Assembly (NCBI GenBank): GCA_009760885.1
Contig: CM019693.1
Coordinates: forward strand, 2,670,300-2,734,299
Length of the DNA: 64,000 nt
Source: Achatina immaculata
Taxonomy: Eukaryota > Mollusca > Gastropoda > Stylommatophora > Achatinidae
Direction: 5' to 3'
Shown piece by piece: positions 60,978-64,000 of this stretch. How positions within the stretch are numbered: the stretch's first letter is position 1; the number at the start of each line of letters is the position of its first letter. The position numbers were made by a program, and so were the translations under genes. The notes under the pieces are model-generated. The model made no database searches, was not told the DNA's origin, and saw only the letters and a list, made by a program, of their open reading frames with translations.

Positions 60978-61650
60978 GACCTTGGTCATGGTGACATTGT
61001 ACCATCAGTCAGCAGTTGAGCTCCATGTCATCAGTTTTGATGTTTTAAAGCTTTTGTGATTAGTCATATTTGAAGCCAAACATTATTTGACTGGGCTGGC
61101 ATATTTCTCATATGTAATGTACATTTGAAGCAGCACATACATTTGAAGATCTCTGGAAAACAGCTGCCTACATAACACATGCTCAAAGCATTTGAGCAGT
61201 TCCCTTCAGTTTGTAAAATTCATCTGTTTTTAGTCATTTTGTTATTTAACTATAAACATTTTCTGTCTTGAAGCATATAGGTGGTGCGCTGTTTAACATA
61301 CTGTTGTGGATTGTTTTTAAACTGCATTGCATTTTTTTAGAATCATGAATCAGTTTTCATTCATTATATTTTTTTTTCTCCATTCTAATGGCAGATTGCA
61401 GTATTTGTTATGTTTTTAAAAAATATTTCTTACAGAATATGCCTTGTAAAACACATTAATTGCAAAATACTGTTGTAAATATTTATGTTATAGAGCAGTT
61501 CTGCAAAAACTTTAGTGGAGGGGAGGGAGTTTTTTTGCAGATATTGATGAGGTTCATCTCTGTTTATCAGCTTGTTTTAGCACAAGCCTTCCTGTGCTGA
61601 GTTGTGTGGTCTAGTTGCTTGTGGGTCTCATTCATAGTTATTTGTCTTTT
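60978..61650 (+). other. MORC2: Probable MORC2 3' untranslated region
   Basis: This AT-rich, non-coding sequence directly follows the stop codon and has no obvious repeats. I see no AATAAA hexamer between the stop and the window end. An ATTAAA lies near 63591. The cleavage site is therefore not established, and the 3' UTR may run into or beyond the SINEs at 61655-62190. Confidence 0.45.
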
Positions 61651-61654
61651 ACCA

Positions 61655-61886
61655 GAAGGATGCCTGAGTGGCATGGTGGTTAGTGCTCTCCTCTCTCATG
61701 GAGAGATCGGTTGTTCAAGTCCGGCCTCTCACCTGAAGAAATGAGTAGCCACTTCCTTTCTAGAGATAGGGAAGGGAAAGGCAGCAGCTGTGATACTGAC
61801 CACATCACAACTGTCGTGTACTGTCAGGTCAAGGAAAGAATGGACACTAACATCATATCCCTTAGTACTTCATATGATAGGGTTAC
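61655..61886 (+). mobile_element. tRNA-derived SINE-z (host of a nested SINE)
   Basis: Head GGATGCCTGAGTGGCATGGT with GTGGTTAGTGCTCTCCTCTC (box A region) and GGTTGTTCAAGTCCGGCC (box B), then a tRNA-unrelated body. It lies downstream of the MORC2 stop, possibly in the 3' UTR. The last bases continue beyond the nested SINE at 62189. Confidence 0.8.
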
Positions 61887-62175
61887 AAAAAGATAAAAAG
61901 TAAAATCACCATTCCCATGCCATTAACGCATATTGGGGATATGGTGTTAGGCCCGTATTTCTGAGACCTTCGGCACATGAAATTTTGATGTGGTCGTCAG
62001 TATCATGACGGACCGCATTTACCTTACCAGATTTCTCTAAAATGAGGCAGGGTAGACCCAGATGCCTTTTTGGTGTGGTGATACTAGAAAAAGTACCCAC
62101 CACTGGGACTTGAACCCAGTACCACCAGATTAGTAGTCTGAGCACCTAACCACTTGGGCAACATCAGCACTCATC
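61887..62175 (-). mobile_element. tRNA-Ser-like SINE-w nested in SINE-z
   Basis: On the minus strand: GTGCTGATGTTGCCCAAGTG, GTTAGGTGCTCAGACTACTA, then GGGTTCAAGTCCCAG (box B). The anticodon loop CTACTAA is that of a tRNA-Ser(ACT), but the long variable arm and acceptor pairing are lost. The 13-bp duplication ATGATAGGGTTAC is perfect at 61874-61886 and 62176-62188. The tail reads TACTTTTTATCTTTTT. Confidence 0.9.
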
Positions 62176-62188
62176 ATGATAGGGTTAC

Positions 62189-63937
62189 TTTTTTCTTAAA
62201 TGAAGATCTTGTCATGACCTTTCTTATTGCAGTGATTGTTCACCTTGACCGTGTTATTCTCAACATTGTATGGTTTTTTGGGGTTTTTTTGTTTTGTTTT
62301 TTTTTTGTCCAGATATCCAGAAAAGAAGGCTAAATGCACAAAATTCATGTTGTTTGTTTCACCTTTGTTCATGTCACCATCATTTCTTTTACATGTCCGT
62401 TTCTTTTTCTTAAAAAAGCAGGCCCTTTTTTTCCCCATCTTTATTTGTTTTTCACATGTAGTTCAGGAAAAACTGCCTCAAGATGCTAGTGAAGTGTTGT
62501 CTTATTGTCTGCCCAGATCATTGTGTTGCATCTCTTACAGCACCATTTGGTTCACTGTACACTCTCCTTTCCTTCCTCCCACCCCCCTCCATAGTTGAGA
62601 AAGAAGACATAATCTAATTCATGCTGTTTTAAATCCACACGTATCATTTTGATTTTTTTATAAATCTTCAGTTTAACTTTCTAACAATGAGGATTTTATT
62701 TCAGCCAAACAGTAACTTTCACACATCCAAGAAAATTAATAGATGAATATATGACAGGCACTGTTTAACCAGTTTGTAATTCATGTAACAAGGTTAACCA
62801 TGATCAAAAGGACGTATTTGAAACAAACTGATTTTAAACAGAATGTGACAATTTGCTGACCAAGTTTGACACAGCTTTGTGACCCAGGTGACTCACATTG
62901 CAGATCCAGTATAACAGAGACTCCCAGAACCGTGGGACTTCAGGGAAAAGGTTTGTTTTGTAAGACTTGGTATTTCAAAGGATTAGGAGATGAGACATAT
63001 TACTGAGCCATTGAATTCATTGTTTTATGCCAGATATGCCCAGTAGTTTTCTCCATTGTAAAAAATCCACTTGGATTTGGTTCATGTTTGTGTGAGTAAC
63101 ATCTTACAAGCTGCTATACATAACATGTTATTGCTGTCAACAACAACAAAAAAAAAAAAAAACAGGTTAATGAGGAAAATCATGGTGTACTCCATTTAAA
63201 CATTCATTAGTCTCAAGGGAAGAAAATTGGTTTTGTTCTTTCTTTCAGTGGAAAATGTTTCATGCATTAACAATTTCAATTTCGTGCAGTCATAATTCAA
63301 GGTGAAATGTTTGTGCTCCGTGCTTTTCAGTGGTAGCTATTTTTATTTTTGCACAGTATACTTGAAACACTATAAGTTTATTTCATGGGAGTGGCTGTAA
63401 TAACTTCAAGGAGATGGTGGTGAGCCAGCAGTACATTCATGGGAGTATCTTTCACAAATATACGTTATCGTGGAAAATATTTTGTATGGTAATAGTTAAT
63501 GAAAAATGATTAATGCACGATTGCCCTCAAAACTTGACTGACATGTTCCATTCAGATATTTTTTTTTTTTTTGCTTCTTTAATTAATATATTAAAATTTT
63601 TAAAAAATCTTCTTGAAAGTGTTTGGATGAATGCGTATGGTCGCATGTGGAGTACGTTTTTGTTTGCTGGATAAAAAGACAAAGATGAATACATGGTTCT
63701 ATGCTTCATATAAGGTAAAACAAACTGGAGACAGCGTTAACTAAAATTTACTATAGACTAGTGAGTGTGTATGAAAGCACATTCAGGTACTGAAGTTACT
63801 AAATTGTATTTAAAGTAGAGTCTGGAGGTGTATTTGTTAGATATGAAGTGAAGAATGAGGGAAATGTTAGTAGAATGTCTTGTTGTTGTTGTTATGGTGT
63901 TGTTCGGGCTCCCTGGAAATTCAGGCAGGATGTTATT
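62189..63937. other. 3' flank, no recognised gene
   Basis: AT-rich with homopolymers. The 120-codon ORF at 62236 is Phe-rich from T runs and has no motif. An ATTAAA near 63591 is the only near-consensus poly(A) signal I noticed downstream of MORC2. Confidence 0.4.
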
Positions 63938-64000
63938 TGCAGCCGGTGTTGTGAAAATGCTGAGCCACAGCATTGTGTCAGATGAGGAGTGGCTTACAGC
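63938..64000 (-). repeat. Interspersed family 'GCC-250', copy H (terminal part, cut by window end)
   Basis: Minus strand: CTGACACAATGCTGTGGCTC, then AGCATTTTCACAACACCGGC and TGCAAATAACATCC, matching the terminal block of copies B and G. Confidence 0.6.

Noticed and set aside
60823..61005. Minus-strand ORF across the last MORC2 exon
   Set aside because: It is the antisense shadow of the real terminal exon.
62085..62175. Functional tRNA-Ser gene on the minus strand
   Set aside because: Boxes A and B and the anticodon loop are visible, but the variable arm and acceptor pairing are missing, and target-site duplications plus a SINE body show it is a SINE head.
62236..62598. 120-codon Phe-rich ORF downstream of MORC2
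   Set aside because: Composition comes from T homopolymers; no signal or domain pattern beyond hydrophobicity.

Overview
The window is animal nuclear DNA: AT-rich, sparse in coding sequence, and full of introns, transposon remnants, minisatellites and microsatellites. The mix of degenerate LINEs, tRNA-derived SINEs, mariner/Tc1, hAT-like, piggyBac-like and pogo-like elements suggests an invertebrate metazoan. A mollusc or another lophotrochozoan is my guess, but nothing in the sequence proves the phylum.

One host gene is clear: the 3' half of a MORC2 orthologue (MORC family CW-type zinc finger ATPase) on the + strand. Nine exons can be joined with compatible phases: 1-165, 1850-1916, 2316-2358, 4964-5050, 53202-53247, 54757-54875, 55813-55945, 56593-56709 and 60888-60977. 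They encode about 288 C-terminal residues: a basic/acidic linker, the chromo-like domain, an acidic Ser/Thr-rich linker, and the conserved C-terminal segment with its coiled coil and acidic tail. The GHKL ATPase and CW domains must lie upstream of base 1. The intron between the fourth and fifth exons, 5051-53201, is 48,151 bp and holds most of the window.

That intron is a transposon and satellite reservoir. From left to right it holds: a mariner (5130-6449); a piggyBac-like MITE (6779-6977); LINE 3' ends; a hAT-like MITE carrying a 30-bp minisatellite (12523-12914); a 37-bp satellite (14757-15642); a head-to-head SINE pair; a second piggyBac-like MITE (16502-16737); tandem LINE ends; a 34-bp satellite (17837-18285); a 4.3-kb hAT-like element packed with nested LINEs (24015-28345); a third hAT-like MITE; a SINE with perfect target-site duplications (34944-35185); a degenerate R2-superclade LINE (36125-38880, minus); a minisatellite split by a second mariner (39913-41261); a Tc1/mariner element with a nearly open transposase (41471-42853); a Tc1 DD34E element (46261-47205); a LINE with a 350-codon reverse transcriptase ORF (47590-48706); and two more long satellites (49690-51145). 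Just before the fifth exon lie a small orphan ORF and a hAT-like MITE.

The most notable observations are the MORC2 gene itself, with its giant mobile-element-filled intron (MORC2 is a HUSH-linked LINE silencer in mammals); an undescribed-looking interspersed family of about 250-300 bp with eight copies; minisatellites captured at several stages of expansion, including one duplicated locus with expanded and unexpanded copies; and multi-layer nested insertions with recognisable target-site duplications. All mobile-element proteins seen are broken or partial. I found no credible rRNA gene, functional tRNA gene or CRISPR array.
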